This document shows positions 1 to 9,216 of a DNA stretch of 64,000 nucleotides, piece after piece; positions within the stretch are counted from its first letter, which is position 1; the number at the start of each line of letters is the position of its first letter. Origin of the DNA: Acetobacter peroxydans (GTDB taxonomy: Bacteria > Pseudomonadota > Alphaproteobacteria > Acetobacterales > Acetobacteraceae); contig NZ_BJMV01000002.1 of the NCBI RefSeq assembly GCF_006539345.1, forward strand, positions 186,001 to 250,000. Reading direction: 5' to 3'. The notes beneath the pieces were generated by a model, which ran no database searches, had not been told where the DNA came from, and worked only from the letters and a program-made list of their open reading frames with translations. A program made the translations under genes and the position numbers.

Positions 1-41
1 AGGGTGCATCTTTCTCTTTGGAAAGAAGGCTGATTTTCATC

Positions 42-389
42 ATGGAAATGCACTGCCCACGCTGCTCGTCCGAACATCCTTATGAGGATGGAGGGCTGTG
101 GGTCTGCCCCGAATGTGGGCACGAATGGAGCGCGCACGCGCCCGCCGAACAGGCAGCGGAGGATGAACAGTCCGTTGTCAGGGACGCCAATGGCACCGTT
201 CTGGCGGACGGCGACAGCGTGACGGTCATCAAGGATCTCAAGATCAAGGGGGCGTCGCAGGTTATCAAGGGCGGCACCAAGGTGCGCGGCATCCGTCTGG
301 TGGATGGCGGTGGCGGCCACAATATCGCCTGCCGGATTGCGGGCCTGGGCGATATGAACCTGAAGTCCGAGTTCGTTAAGAAAGCCTGA
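42..389 (+). CDS. yjdM: PhnA/YjdM-family zinc-ribbon protein
   Basis: Small protein of about 115 residues. A four-cysteine zinc ribbon lies at the N-terminus (CPRC followed by CPEC). The conserved C-terminal domain has [19 protein letters not shown] and the terminal KSEFVKKA, the pattern I remember for E. coli PhnA/YjdM. Despite the old name the family is not a proven phosphonatase, and its role is unknown. I chose the ATG at 42, which places CPRC next to the start as in relatives. An upstream TTG at 18 is in frame but less likely. A perfect 10-bp hairpin follows the stop, between this gene and convergent gshA. Family confidence is high; function is unknown. Confidence 0.85.
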   Translation: MEMHCPRCSSEHPYEDGGLWVCPECGHEWSAHAPAEQAAEDEQSVVRDANGTVLADGDSVTVIKDLKIKGASQVIKGGTKVRGIRLVDGGGGHNIACRIAGLGDMNLKSEFVKKA

Positions 390-400
390 AAGCAAACCTG

Positions 401-425
401 TCCATGCGGGGGCCTCCCGCATGGA
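401..425. terminator. Perfect hairpin between convergent yjdM and gshA
   Basis: TCCATGCGGG pairs perfectly with CCCGCATGGA around a five-base loop, in the gap between two convergent stop codons. It lacks a strong T-run on either side, so it is either a weak bidirectional terminator or an RNA 3'-end stabiliser. Confidence 0.5.
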
Positions 426-463
426 TAGTCACAGAAGCACTCGGCTTATGCCGGGGCAGAGGG

Positions 464-1894
464 TCAGATTTCGCTTTCGAGGAAAATGCGGCTCGTATCG
501 CCCTGCCATGCGCCGTAATAGCGCTCCAGCCAGTGCTCGGCCTGAGTCGGGGCGCCAGCGACCAGAGCCGTCAGGGGCGCGAGGTAAATCCACTCAGTCG
601 CCTGGCTTTCCTCATCCACGATATCGCGGCTTTGCAGGCCGTCCATGGCGATAGCGAGCATCTGGGCGGCCAGGTCGCGCACGGTGCCTTCGCCCCAGGG
701 TGTGTCCAGTCCCATCATGGGCACGAGGTTGCGCAGTTTTACATAATCTTCCCACGGGGCGGCGCGCACCAGTTCCCACGCGGCTTCAAGCGCGGCATCA
801 TCATAGAGCAGGCCGGTCCACAGGGCGGAAAGGGCCTGCATCATTTCGGGCGAGCCAGCGTCGGCACCGCGCATTTCAAGGAACTGCTTGAGACGCACAT
901 CGGGGAAGGCGGTTGTCAGATGGTCTTCAAAGTCCCCAATGGTGGGGGTGAAGCCTTCCAGCCCGTCCTGTCGGTCGCCATTGAGCCACGCACGGAACGA
1001 ACGCCCCGCCACATCGTGCATCTTGCCATCGCGCATGATGAAATACATCGGCACGTCCAGCATCCATTCCACATAGCGTTCGAAGCCGAAATCCGGTTCA
1101 AACACGCAGGCGGGCATTCCGGAGCGGGCATTGTCGGTATCTGTCCAGGCCTGTGCGCGGTTGGACAGGAAGTTGTTCGGCTTGCCTTCCTTGAAGGGCG
1201 AATTGGCAAACAGCGCCGTGGCGACGGGCTGCAACGCCATGGACACGCGCATCTTGCGGATCATGTCCTGTTCGGAGCCGAAGTCGAGATTAACCTGAAC
1301 CGTGCAGGTGCGCTGCATCATGTCCAGCCCCATGCTGCCGACCTTTGGCATATATTCGCGCATGATCGCATAGCGCGACTTGGGCATCCACGGCATTTCA
1401 GCGCGGGTGGCGGTAGGGTGGAAGCCAAGGGGCGAGAAGCCAAGGCCGAGCTTGCGCGCCAGCGGGCGCGTGCTGTCCAGATGGGCGCGCAGTTCCCGCG
1501 CGGTCTCATGCAGGGTGCGCAGCGGCGCGCCTGACAGTTCGAACTGCCCTGCGGGCTCAAGCGAAATAGCGGCCCCGGCCAGTTCTCCCCGGCCTTTCAG
1601 CCCGATGATGTGCGATCCGTCCAGAACCGAAGTCCAGTCATCGGGTTCGGATTTCTGCAGCGCCTTAAGCAGCGCCTCAATGCCTTCGGGCGCGTAGGGC
1701 GGCGTGGCGTAAGCGGGCAGGCCCGGATAGGGAGAAGCCGCGCTGCCCGCCGTCTCCGGGCGGACAAAGCCGAATTTCTCGTGTTCGGTGCCGATACGCC
1801 ACGCCTCACGCGGCTTGCAGCCCTGTGCGAGCAGTTCGGCCAGTGTACTGACTGAGCGGATGGGGGTTTCGTCTGCCGCGCCGGGGTTGGACAT
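464..1894 (-). CDS. gshA: Glutamate-cysteine ligase (plant/alphaproteobacterial type)
   Basis: Catalyses the first step of glutathione synthesis, ATP-dependent gamma-glutamylcysteine formation, in the cytosol. The 476-residue length and motifs such as RIGTEHEKFGF near residue 33, the QFELSGAP region and MMQRTCTVQVNLDF match the plant-like GCS2 class of alphaproteobacteria rather than the E. coli type. The gene lies 69 bases downstream of rsmE on the same strand, an arrangement common in alphaproteobacteria, so the two may be co-transcribed. The second pathway gene, gshB, is in the same window at about 37.5 kb but not linked. An ORF of 376 residues on the opposite strand is a shadow. Confidence 0.95.
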   Translation of the reverse strand: MSNPGAADETPIRSVSTLAELLAQGCKPREAWRIGTEHEKFGFVRPETAGSAASPYPGLPAYATPPYAPEGIEALLKALQKSEPDDWTSVLDGSHIIGLKGRGELAGAAISLEPAGQFELSGAPLRTLHETARELRAHLDSTRPLARKLGLGFSPLGFHPTATRAEMPWMPKSRYAIMREYMPKVGSMGLDMMQRTCTVQVNLDFGSEQDMIRKMRVSMALQPVATALFANSPFKEGKPNNFLSNRAQAWTDTDNARSGMPACVFEPDFGFERYVEWMLDVPMYFIMRDGKMHDVAGRSFRAWLNGDRQDGLEGFTPTIGDFEDHLTTAFPDVRLKQFLEMRGADAGSPEMMQALSALWTGLLYDDAALEAAWELVRAAPWEDYVKLRNLVPMMGLDTPWGEGTVRDLAAQMLAIAMDGLQSRDIVDEESQATEWIYLAPLTALVAGAPTQAEHWLERYYGAWQGDTSRIFLESEI

Positions 1895-1963
1895 GAGAGT
1901 TCCCTAAAATTACCTGCATAAGAAAAAGCCCCGCAGCAGGACGTGCAAGGCATGAATGGCACG

Positions 1964-2719
1964 TTATTGTGACAAAACGGTTCCTGAACGCAAGCCACTC
2001 CCCATGAGGGCCAGCCCGGCGGCAACGGCCGTATCGGCCCGCAACACCAGTGAGCCGAGCGAAACAGGGGCTACAAAGCTGCGTTTTGCCAGCATCTGGC
2101 ATTCGGCTTCGCTCCAGCCGCCTTCAGGGCCGATCAGCAGGCCATCGGCCTCGCGTGCGTCAGCCAGAGTGCGGGCGGATGTGGCGGTCATGCGCTCCAT
2201 GGCGGCAAACAGCGTGTGTTCGGCAGGCCATGCCCCAATGAATGTGGCGAGGGGGGAGGGGGCACAAACCTCGGGAATATCCAGCCGTTCACACTGCTCG
2301 GCGGCTTCGGTGGCAATGGCGTGCAGCCGTTCCAGATTGACCCGGTGGCTGTTGGTGCGCTCGGTGATGAGCGGCAGGAAGCGCGTAACACCCAGTTCCG
2401 TGCCCATGCGCAGCACCAGATCGGTCGCGTCGCGCTTGAGTAGCGCAAAGGCCAGCGTGAGCGCGGGCTGCGTGCTGGCAGGGCGTAAGGGGCGCTCAAG
2501 GCGGAAGTGCCCCTTGTCCTTGCGGATATCGGCAATGCTGGCCAGCCATTCTCCCGCCTGTGCGTTGAACAGGCGTACCGTGTCTCCGGCGGTGCGGCGC
2601 AGAACCGTGCCCAGATAGCGCGCCTGTTCGGCGGGCATCGGGCACAGCGCCTCCTGTCCGCCGGGCGGCAGTATTTCAGGGGGTGCGTAAAGACGCGGAA
2701 GCTGCGTAAAGCCGGTCAT
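1964..2719 (-). CDS. rsmE: 16S rRNA (uracil-1498-N3)-methyltransferase
   Basis: SPOUT-class RNA methyltransferase that methylates N3 of U1498 in the small-subunit decoding region using S-adenosylmethionine. The protein is 251 residues, usual for the family. The N-terminal PUA-like part runs from PRLYAPP through the HYLGTVLR-type segment (here RYLGTVLRR). The C-terminal knot contains LLIGPEGGWSEAE and LGSLVLRADTAVAAGLAL, which form the cofactor site in relatives. The ATG at 2719 is divergent from ubiA, with 83 bases between them that must hold both promoters. gshA follows on the same strand. Confidence 0.95.
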   Translation of the reverse strand: MTGFTQLPRLYAPPEILPPGGQEALCPMPAEQARYLGTVLRRTAGDTVRLFNAQAGEWLASIADIRKDKGHFRLERPLRPASTQPALTLAFALLKRDATDLVLRMGTELGVTRFLPLITERTNSHRVNLERLHAIATEAAEQCERLDIPEVCAPSPLATFIGAWPAEHTLFAAMERMTATSARTLADAREADGLLIGPEGGWSEAECQMLAKRSFVAPVSLGSLVLRADTAVAAGLALMGSGLRSGTVLSQ

Positions 2720-2802
2720 GATCCGGATGCTTATGGCATGACGGCTCTTTATGGCATAGAGGGGCGAGTACTTACACGTTAGCCGAAAGGGGCTTTCATG
2801 CC

Positions 2803-3726
2803 ATGTCAGCCATGAGCCAGCATACCGATATCAGGGCCACGGGGTGGGTTTCGCGTCTGCCGCAGGGTGTGCGCCCCTATGCCCTGCTGGCGCGGCTGGA
2901 CAGGCCCATCGGTACATGGCTGCTGTGGCTGCCAGGCATATGGGGTATTCTGCTGCCCCAGAATGCGGACCTTGCCCCTCTGCAACGGCTTCGGCTGATC
3001 GTTCTGTTTGGAATCGGCAGTCTGGTCATGCGGGCGGCGGGTTGCGTGGTCAATGACATGTGGGACCGCGATATTGACCGTCAGGTGAGCCGCACGGCGG
3101 GGCGGCCGCTGGCCTGTGGCGCGCTGGGCATGAAGCAGGCGGTGGCTTTTCTGGCGTTCCTGCTGCTGGCCGGGCTGGCGGTTCTGGTGCAGCTCAACCC
3201 GCTTAGCTGGGCGCTGGGCGTGTCTTCGCTCGCGCTGGTTGCCTTTTATCCTCTGGCCAAGCGCCTGACATGGTGGCCTCAGCTTGTCATGGGTTTCACC
3301 TTCGGGTTTGGCGCGCCCCTGGGCTATGCGGCGGCGGCGGGGTCTCTCTCCTGGGCGCAGGCGGCTCTGTATGGCGCTACCATTCTGTGGCAGCTCGGTT
3401 TTGATACAATCTACGGTTTTCAGGACATGGAGGATGACGCGCGTATTGGCGTCAAGTCCACCTCGCGGCTGATGGCCGGGCACGCACGCAGCTTTATCGC
3501 TGCCTGTTACGCGGGCATGGTGCTGCTGCTGGGGGTGGCGGCCTGTCTGGCCGGGCTGGGGGGGCTGTTCTGGCCGGCGCTGGCGCTGCCTGTCTGCCTG
3601 CTGGGGTATCAGGCCCTGCGCGTTAACCCGGCAGACCCGGCCTTGTGTCTGCGTCAGTTCCGTGCGAACCGGGAAATTGGTCTGGCGGTGGCGCTCGCCC
3701 TGCTGGCGGGGCTATGGCATGTGTAA
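2803..3726 (+). CDS. ubiA: 4-hydroxybenzoate polyprenyltransferase
   Basis: Integral membrane prenyltransferase that attaches the polyprenyl tail to 4-hydroxybenzoate in ubiquinone synthesis. The first Asp-rich motif is NDMWDRDID (about residue 85) and the second region is DTIYGFQDMEDD (about residue 200), both for Mg-diphosphate binding. The 307 residues contain eight or nine hydrophobic segments, as expected. AAAGGGG 10 bases upstream supports the ATG at 2803; a second ATG three codons later is possible. Ubiquinone is the electron acceptor for the periplasmic dehydrogenases of acetic acid bacteria. lolA follows closely and may be co-transcribed. Confidence 0.95.
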   Translation: MSAMSQHTDIRATGWVSRLPQGVRPYALLARLDRPIGTWLLWLPGIWGILLPQNADLAPLQRLRLIVLFGIGSLVMRAAGCVVNDMWDRDIDRQVSRTAGRPLACGALGMKQAVAFLAFLLLAGLAVLVQLNPLSWALGVSSLALVAFYPLAKRLTWWPQLVMGFTFGFGAPLGYAAAAGSLSWAQAALYGATILWQLGFDTIYGFQDMEDDARIGVKSTSRLMAGHARSFIAACYAGMVLLLGVAACLAGLGGLFWPALALPVCLLGYQALRVNPADPALCLRQFRANREIGLAVALALLAGLWHV

Positions 3727-3778
3727 GTCTCGCTTGCCGGAACGAGTATCAGGACAGACGGTTAAGGACGTGAACCGC

Positions 3779-4513
3779 GTGGACAACATCTTTCTTTTTT
3801 GCGTCCGCAACCCCGCCTTGGCTGTGGTGCGTCGGCTCCCGCTGCTGCCGGTGGCGCTGTGCGCCATTCTGGCCCTTGGCGGTGGTCAGGCGCTGGCGGC
3901 GGGTGCTGATGACGGCATTGCGGTCTCAAGCGTGGACAGTCCCGCTATGGCGACACCAACCGGCCCGGCCAGTGTTGTGCTGTCACCGCAGGACAGGGCG
4001 CTGTTGGACAAGATCGAGCAGGAACTCAACCGGCAGAGCACTTTTCAGGCCCGTATTCGTCAGGTCGACGCCGCAGGCAAGATCGAAACCGGCACGGTGT
4101 GGATGAAGCGGCCGGGGCGGATGCGTCTGGTCTATGATCCGCCTTCGCCGCTGCTGCTGGTGGCGGCTGAGGGTAAGGTTGTCTTTCGTGACAACCAGCT
4201 TGATCAGACGACGGTTATTCCCATTGACCGCACGCCGCTGGGCCTGCTGCTGCGTGCCCATATCAGCCTGACGGATGATGTCACGGTTACGGATTTTATC
4301 CGTGACAGCGGGCTGGTGCAGGTCACGCTGGTGCGGACATCCGCCCCCGGCGATGGCAGCCTGACGCTTGTTTTCCGTGAAAAGCCGCTGGCTCTCGTGG
4401 CATGGAGCGTGACCGACGCGCAGGCTCGCCAGACCCGCGTGACCCTTTCGGATATCCATGCGGGGGTAAAGCTCGCGGATAGTCTGTTTGTGCTGCCGCA
4501 GGCGCAGGACTGA
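3779..4513 (+). CDS. lolA: Outer-membrane lipoprotein carrier protein LolA
   Basis: Periplasmic chaperone that carries lipoproteins from LolCDE to the outer membrane. An N-terminal signal sequence (arginine pair, then a hydrophobic run ending ALAAG) precedes a linker. The LolA fold follows, with SFQARIRQVDAAGKIETG-like and GRMRLVYDPPSP motifs typical of alphaproteobacterial LolA. The start is uncertain. I prefer GTG at 3779, ten bases after AAGGA, which puts the signal peptide at the N-terminus; earlier in-frame codons overlap the end of ubiA. A GC-rich hairpin (GGCGGGG/CCCCGCC, 4526-4551) follows the stop. Confidence 0.85.
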   Translation: MDNIFLFCVRNPALAVVRRLPLLPVALCAILALGGGQALAAGADDGIAVSSVDSPAMATPTGPASVVLSPQDRALLDKIEQELNRQSTFQARIRQVDAAGKIETGTVWMKRPGRMRLVYDPPSPLLLVAAEGKVVFRDNQLDQTTVIPIDRTPLGLLLRAHISLTDDVTVTDFIRDSGLVQVTLVRTSAPGDGSLTLVFREKPLALVAWSVTDAQARQTRVTLSDIHAGVKLADSLFVLPQAQD

Positions 4514-4525
4514 GCGCGCGTAAAA

Positions 4526-4551
4526 GGCGGGGGGTACTGGAAAACCCCGCC
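4526..4551 (+). terminator. Hairpin downstream of lolA
   Basis: GGCGGGG at 4526-4532 pairs with CCCCGCC at 4545-4551 across a 12-base loop. No T-run follows, so termination here is only a possibility. Confidence 0.35.
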
Positions 4552-4640
4552 GTGCGTTGCGATATAAAAACAGGCTCCATGCGGTTTTAGCCAGCATGGA
4601 TAGGCCCGGACTTAACTTAGAGGTAGCAGGATCTTCAGCC

Positions 4641-6011
4641 ATGGCGGCACGGCGCGATACCCCTCTGGCGGGAGACGACCTTTTTGGCTCTGAAGCCCCG
4701 CCACCGGAAAAAAACACAGGGGGCGCCGAGCCTTCCGCCTCAACCCTGACACAGCCGCTGGCCGACAGGTTACGCCCTGCCACGCTGGCGGACGTGGTGG
4801 GCCAGGGGCATCTGCTTGGGCCGGATGGGGCGCTCAGCCGTATGCTGGAGCGCGGCTCGCTGGCCAGCCTGATCCTGTGGGGCGGGCCGGGTGTGGGTAA
4901 AACCACCATTGCGCGGCTGCTGGCCCGTGCGGCAGGGCTGACTTTCGTGCAGCTTTCTGCCGTGTTTTCGGGCGTGGCTGATCTGAAAAAAGCGTTCGAG
5001 ACCGCACGTAAGCGAGCCGAGGCCGGAGGGGCCACGCTTTTGTTCGTGGATGAAATCCACCGCTTCAATCGCGCCCAGCAGGATGGTTTTCTGCCTGTGG
5101 TGGAAGACGGTACGGTGGTGCTGGTCGGGGCGACGACGGAAAATCCCTCCTTCGCCCTCAATTCCGCGTTGCTGTCGCGCTGTCAGGTCATGGTGCTGAA
5201 CCGGCTGGATGACGCGGCCATGGAGGCGCTGCTGGCCCGCGCCGAGCAGGCGGAAAATGTGCTGCTGCCCCTGACGGAAGATGCCCGCGCCACCCTGCGC
5301 GCCATGGCGGATGGTGATGGCCGCTACCTGCTGAATATGGTGGAGCAGATTCTGAGCCTGAAGGACGGCGCCGTGCTGGACTCCAAGGCTCTGGCCAGAC
5401 TGCTCGCACGCCGCGCCATTCTGTATGATCGTGACCGCGAGGAACATTACAACCTCATTTCCGCGCTGCATAAGTCCCTGCGTGGTTCAGACCCTGATGC
5501 GGCGCTGTACTGGTTTGCCCGTATGCTCGAAGGCGGGGAAGACCCGCGCTATCTGGCGCGCAGGCTGACGCGCTTCGCCACCGAGGATGTGGGCATGGCC
5601 GACCCCCATGCTTTGCCGCTGGCGGTTTCCGCGTGGGAGACATACGAGCGTCTGGGGTCGCCGGAGGGTGAGCTGGCGCTGGCGCAGCTTGTGGTGCATC
5701 TGGCAACCGCCCCCAAATCCAATGCCGCTTACAAGGCGTATAACGCCGCGCGCCGCGCCGCGCGGGCAACGGGCAGCCTGATGCCCCCCGCTCATATTCT
5801 GAACGCGCCCACGCGGCTGATGCAGGATATTGGCTACGGCAAGGGGTATGAATACGACCACGATAGCGAAGAAGGCTTTTCAGGTCAGGATTATTTCCCG
5901 CAGGGTATGCGGCGGCAGACCTTCTATACCCCTACCGGGCGGGGGTATGAACGCGATGTCCGCCACCGGCTTGAAACATGGTCGCGCTTGCGCGAACGGC
6001 GCCAGTCGTGA
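4641..6011 (+). CDS. rarA: Replication-associated recombination protein A (AAA+ ATPase)
   Basis: RarA/MgsA (Mgs1/WRNIP1 family) acts at stalled replication forks and resembles clamp-loader ATPases. Walker A GGPGVGKTT starts near residue 81, Walker B FVDEIHRF has Asp near 137, and sensor 1 GATTENPSF follows. The C-terminal half has the family signatures GGEDPRYLARRL, RFATEDVGMADP and GYEYDHDSEEGFSGQDYFP. I chose the ATG at 4641 with AGGA nine bases upstream, giving 456 residues. An in-frame ATG at 4596 would only add residues unlike the family. rluC begins 10 bases after the stop. Confidence 0.93.
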   Translation: MAARRDTPLAGDDLFGSEAPPPEKNTGGAEPSASTLTQPLADRLRPATLADVVGQGHLLGPDGALSRMLERGSLASLILWGGPGVGKTTIARLLARAAGLTFVQLSAVFSGVADLKKAFETARKRAEAGGATLLFVDEIHRFNRAQQDGFLPVVEDGTVVLVGATTENPSFALNSALLSRCQVMVLNRLDDAAMEALLARAEQAENVLLPLTEDARATLRAMADGDGRYLLNMVEQILSLKDGAVLDSKALARLLARRAILYDRDREEHYNLISALHKSLRGSDPDAALYWFARMLEGGEDPRYLARRLTRFATEDVGMADPHALPLAVSAWETYERLGSPEGELALAQLVVHLATAPKSNAAYKAYNAARRAARATGSLMPPAHILNAPTRLMQDIGYGKGYEYDHDSEEGFSGQDYFPQGMRRQTFYTPTGRGYERDVRHRLETWSRLRERRQS

Positions 6012-6021
6012 ATATCGCAGC

Positions 6022-7002
6022 ATGAGCGTTGTCACTTTGAGCGTAACGGAAGATGAGGCCGGTATCCGCCTTGACCGTTATTTCCGCCGTCATTACCCGC
6101 ACCTGACACAGGGCGGGTTACAGAAACTGTGCCGCACCGGGCAGATCCGGGTGGATGGCCGCCGGGTCGAGGCGTCTACCCGGCTTGAGGCCGGGCAGGC
6201 CGTGCGTGTGCCCCCTATTCCGGTGGCGGCCAAGCCCGCGCGCGATGTGCCGCGCCCGCTTGATGAGCGTCTGGTGCGTGAAATCCGGGGCATGGTCATC
6301 TATCAGGACGCGCAGGTTATCGTGCTGAACAAGCCAGCGGGGCTGGCGGTGCAGGGCGGGCCGGGCATTACAAAACATGTCGATATGATGCTCGACGGCC
6401 TGCGTGATGGGGACGACCCACGCCCGCGCCTTGTGCACCGGATTGACCGCGATACCTCGGGCCTGCTCCTGCTGGCGCGCACGCCTGGCGTTGCGGCGCG
6501 GCTGGCGGCGTCTTTCCGTGGGCGTGATGTGCATAAGGTCTATTGGGCCGTGGTTGTAGGCAGACCAGACCCGCAGGCGGGTGAAATTGACCAGCCACTG
6601 GCGCGCCTTGGTGTGGGGCCGGGGGCGATTACCGTTGCCGCCGACCGTACGGACAAGGATGCCCAGTCAGCCCGCTCGGCCTATCAGGTTCTGGATTCGG
6701 CAGGGCGCAGGTTCTCCTGGCTGGAGCTTTCCCCCCTGACCGGACGCACCCATCAGTTGCGCGTGCATTGCGAGTCACTCGGCACGCCTATTCTGGGTGA
6801 TCCCAAATATGGTGGGGCCGCGGCCCATCCCTCCGGCTTTACCGACCAGCTTCACCTGCACGCGCGGATGCTCGACATTCCGCATCCGGCAGGAGGTAGG
6901 CTGATTGTCACGGCGGAACTGCCCGCCCACATGCGCGGCACGTTCCGCGATCTGGGCTTTACGGCGGGCAACACACCCGCGCCCGTGCGGCGGGGCGGCT
7001 GA
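6022..7002 (+). CDS. rluC: Large-subunit pseudouridine synthase, RluC/RluD family
   Basis: Isomerises specific uridines in 23S rRNA. The S4 RNA-binding domain comes first (EAGIRLDRYFRRHYP through GQIRVDGRRVEA). The catalytic domain contains RLVHRIDRDTSGLLLLA, where the Asp after HRI is the nucleophile, and the PLTGRTHQLRVH motif. At 326 residues it matches RluC; RluC, RluD and related specificities cannot be separated by eye. The ATG at 6022 lies just after the rarA stop; in-frame codons upstream overlap rarA in another frame. In alphaproteobacteria rluC is often near the ATP12 gene, as here. Confidence 0.9.
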   Translation: MSVVTLSVTEDEAGIRLDRYFRRHYPHLTQGGLQKLCRTGQIRVDGRRVEASTRLEAGQAVRVPPIPVAAKPARDVPRPLDERLVREIRGMVIYQDAQVIVLNKPAGLAVQGGPGITKHVDMMLDGLRDGDDPRPRLVHRIDRDTSGLLLLARTPGVAARLAASFRGRDVHKVYWAVVVGRPDPQAGEIDQPLARLGVGPGAITVAADRTDKDAQSARSAYQVLDSAGRRFSWLELSPLTGRTHQLRVHCESLGTPILGDPKYGGAAAHPSGFTDQLHLHARMLDIPHPAGGRLIVTAELPAHMRGTFRDLGFTAGNTPAPVRRGG

Positions 7003-7035
7003 GGGTAGTAGAATACCAGCAACGGAGGGGCACTG

Positions 7036-9216
7036 ATGGGTCTGAAACGGAAAATCGGCCTGTTGGCCGGGGCTGCTGCGTTGCTGGTGGGTGGCGGCAG
7101 CATTATATCCGCCACGCAGGACGCGGACTGGTTGCGTGTCCGGCTGGTCAATGCCGTGCAGGCCAAGACCGGCCGTAGCCTCCATATTGGTGCCCTCCAT
7201 GTCTGGATATTGCCCTATCCGTGGGTGGAAGCGCGGGACGTAACGCTTTCAGGCGCGGACGGTCTGGGTGAGAATGTTCTGAGCATCGGGCAGGTGCGCG
7301 CGCGCCTGTCGCTGCTGCCGCTGTTTTCACACAAGGTGATTTTCCGTTCTGTCAGCCTCGTGCAGCCCCGTATCCGGTTGCATCACGTGCCTAATGGCGA
7401 GACGGACAGGCAGGTGCAGGCCATAACGCAGGATCAGTCAAACGCGGCGGACGACACGACCGGCGCGGAGCCGGGGCAACTGCACTGGAATATCGGCCTG
7501 GCGGACTGCACGCTGACACAGGCTTATATCAGTTGGGAGGATACGCAGGCCCATCGTTCCGGCGCGGTCACTCTCAGCCGTGCGCGCCTGACCGGGCTGG
7601 ATGGCGCGATGACCGACTGGCACGTGGAAGGCGAAAAAGGGCGCGGCCGTTTCGTGCTGACCGGACAGACCGGCCCGCTGCTTTCCGCAGGTAGTGTGCC
7701 GCTGCCTCTGGCCTTGCGGGTCGCTCTGAAGGTGGATGGGCGTGATGCGGGCATGGCGCATCTGGATGGGGCCTTGTCCTGGGTTCAGCCGTCTTCCGTC
7801 GGGGTGGGTGACGGCGGCTGGAGCTACCGCCTGACCGCAGGTGGCTCTGTGGCGCAGCTTGCTGACCTGAACGTGTTTTTCCCCCATGCGGCTCTGCCTG
7901 CGGGGCAGAATGTCTCGGTCGATCTGGCGGTGGATGGAAAGGGCAATCAGCCCGCTTTCCAACGCCTGCACGCCCGCATTGGCGCGCTTGATCTCGGGCG
8001 CTGGCTGAAGGGGGCGGCTGTCACGAGCCTGAGCGTGGATGCAAACAGCCCGGCGGACCCGGTGGCCCTGCATCTGGTGGGTCAGGTCGGTGGTCAGCCG
8101 GTTTCCGTTGCGGGCTCGGCGGGCGTTCTGGGTGGCTGGAGCGCGCGCCCGCAGGATCTGCCGGTCGATCTGGCGCTTGAGCAGGGGGCGGCCCGTCTGC
8201 ATGTCCGCGGTGTGGCCGGTGTCGCGCATTCGGCTCTGGATATGCAGGGTGAGTTGGAGGAACTGGCTCCCGATGTCGCCCTGCCTGCTCTGCAGGGGGT
8301 GCGGGTCAACGCGCATGTGGATGCCCCAGATACACTTGGGCTCCTGAAAGCGCGGGGTGTGGGGCAAGTTCTGGCGGGCCTGTCCGGCGTGGGCGATGTC
8401 AGTGCCAGCGCTCTGACATGGCAGGGCGCTGGCTGGAGCGGTGTGGTCGCCCATGTTGTCGTGCAGGCCGGGCAGTTGAGCCTTGCGCCGCTGACGGCTC
8501 AGGGGAATGGTGTCGCCCAGTCGGTGCGGGTGGATATGGCCCCAACGACGGACGGGCCGCGCTTTGCGGTGCAGGCCAGCCCGATCATGCTGCCGCTTCC
8601 CGTAGTGCAGACATGGTTGGGTCTACCGCAGGACATGCGGGGCAATCTGCTGGTGGTAGGGGCCGTATCAGGGCAGGGGCAGGATGCCGCGACACGGCGG
8701 CAGACATTGTCGGGCCACCTTGGGGTTTCTGTGGTAGATGGCGGTGTCAGTGCAACACTGATCAAGGCGCTGCTGGGGCCACAGGCGCCACGGCTGAAGG
8801 GCTGGATGCCGGTGCGCTGTTTCGGTGCGCATATGCAGTTTGGTGACGACGTTGCGCATATCGACCGGCTGGGACTGCAAAGCGAGTTTGTCCAGTTGGA
8901 CGGGAGTGGCAGCGTTGCCATGGGTTCGGGCCGCCTTGATCTGCATCTATCACCCCGCATCCAGCTTGGTGGCGCGTCGGCTGCGTCAAATGTGCGGGTA
9001 GGTGGAACGATATCGGCCCCGCTTCCCGCGCTGGATACGGATAAGAGCGGGCGCTATGGTGTGACCATAGGGGGGGATGACAGCGGCGTGGATTCTTGTC
9101 CGGCCCTGCTGTCCGCCGCGCGGGAAGGGGGGGCCGGCCCCGCAGCCCCCGCGAGAAAAAGCGGTAAGGGAGAAAAGATCATGAACCTTCTGCAGGGTCT
9201 GGGGCTGTTCCGATGA
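7036..9216 (+). CDS. AsmA-family inner-membrane anchored protein
   Basis: A 726-residue protein with one N-terminal membrane anchor (KIGLLAGAAALLVGGGSII) followed by a long, beta-rich periplasmic region. The opening (short anchor, then LVNAVQAKTGRSLHIGALHVWILPYPWVEARDV) matches the AsmA N-terminal domain, and the C-terminal third has the AsmA-C pattern (LSGHLGVSVVDGGV, VAHIDRLGLQSEFVQLDGSGSVAMGSGRLDL). AsmA-like proteins are thought to move phospholipids to, or maintain, the outer membrane. GGAGGGG lies just before the ATG. The stop overlaps the atp12 start by four bases (ATGA), so the two are translationally coupled. Confidence 0.8.
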   Translation: MGLKRKIGLLAGAAALLVGGGSIISATQDADWLRVRLVNAVQAKTGRSLHIGALHVWILPYPWVEARDVTLSGADGLGENVLSIGQVRARLSLLPLFSHKVIFRSVSLVQPRIRLHHVPNGETDRQVQAITQDQSNAADDTTGAEPGQLHWNIGLADCTLTQAYISWEDTQAHRSGAVTLSRARLTGLDGAMTDWHVEGEKGRGRFVLTGQTGPLLSAGSVPLPLALRVALKVDGRDAGMAHLDGALSWVQPSSVGVGDGGWSYRLTAGGSVAQLADLNVFFPHAALPAGQNVSVDLAVDGKGNQPAFQRLHARIGALDLGRWLKGAAVTSLSVDANSPADPVALHLVGQVGGQPVSVAGSAGVLGGWSARPQDLPVDLALEQGAARLHVRGVAGVAHSALDMQGELEELAPDVALPALQGVRVNAHVDAPDTLGLLKARGVGQVLAGLSGVGDVSASALTWQGAGWSGVVAHVVVQAGQLSLAPLTAQGNGVAQSVRVDMAPTTDGPRFAVQASPIMLPLPVVQTWLGLPQDMRGNLLVVGAVSGQGQDAATRRQTLSGHLGVSVVDGGVSATLIKALLGPQAPRLKGWMPVRCFGAHMQFGDDVAHIDRLGLQSEFVQLDGSGSVAMGSGRLDLHLSPRIQLGGASAASNVRVGGTISAPLPALDTDKSGRYGVTIGGDDSGVDSCPALLSAAREGGAGPAAPARKSGKGEKIMNLLQGLGLFR

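Noticed and set aside
404-1534. 376-residue open frame on the plus strand
   Set aside because: It is fully antisense to gshA, rich in His/Gln/Gly as expected for a high-GC shadow frame, and has no family resemblance or ribosome site.
3983-5161. 392-residue minus-strand frame across lolA and rarA
   Set aside because: It spans two real genes and their gap with Ser/Arg/Pro-rich low-information sequence.
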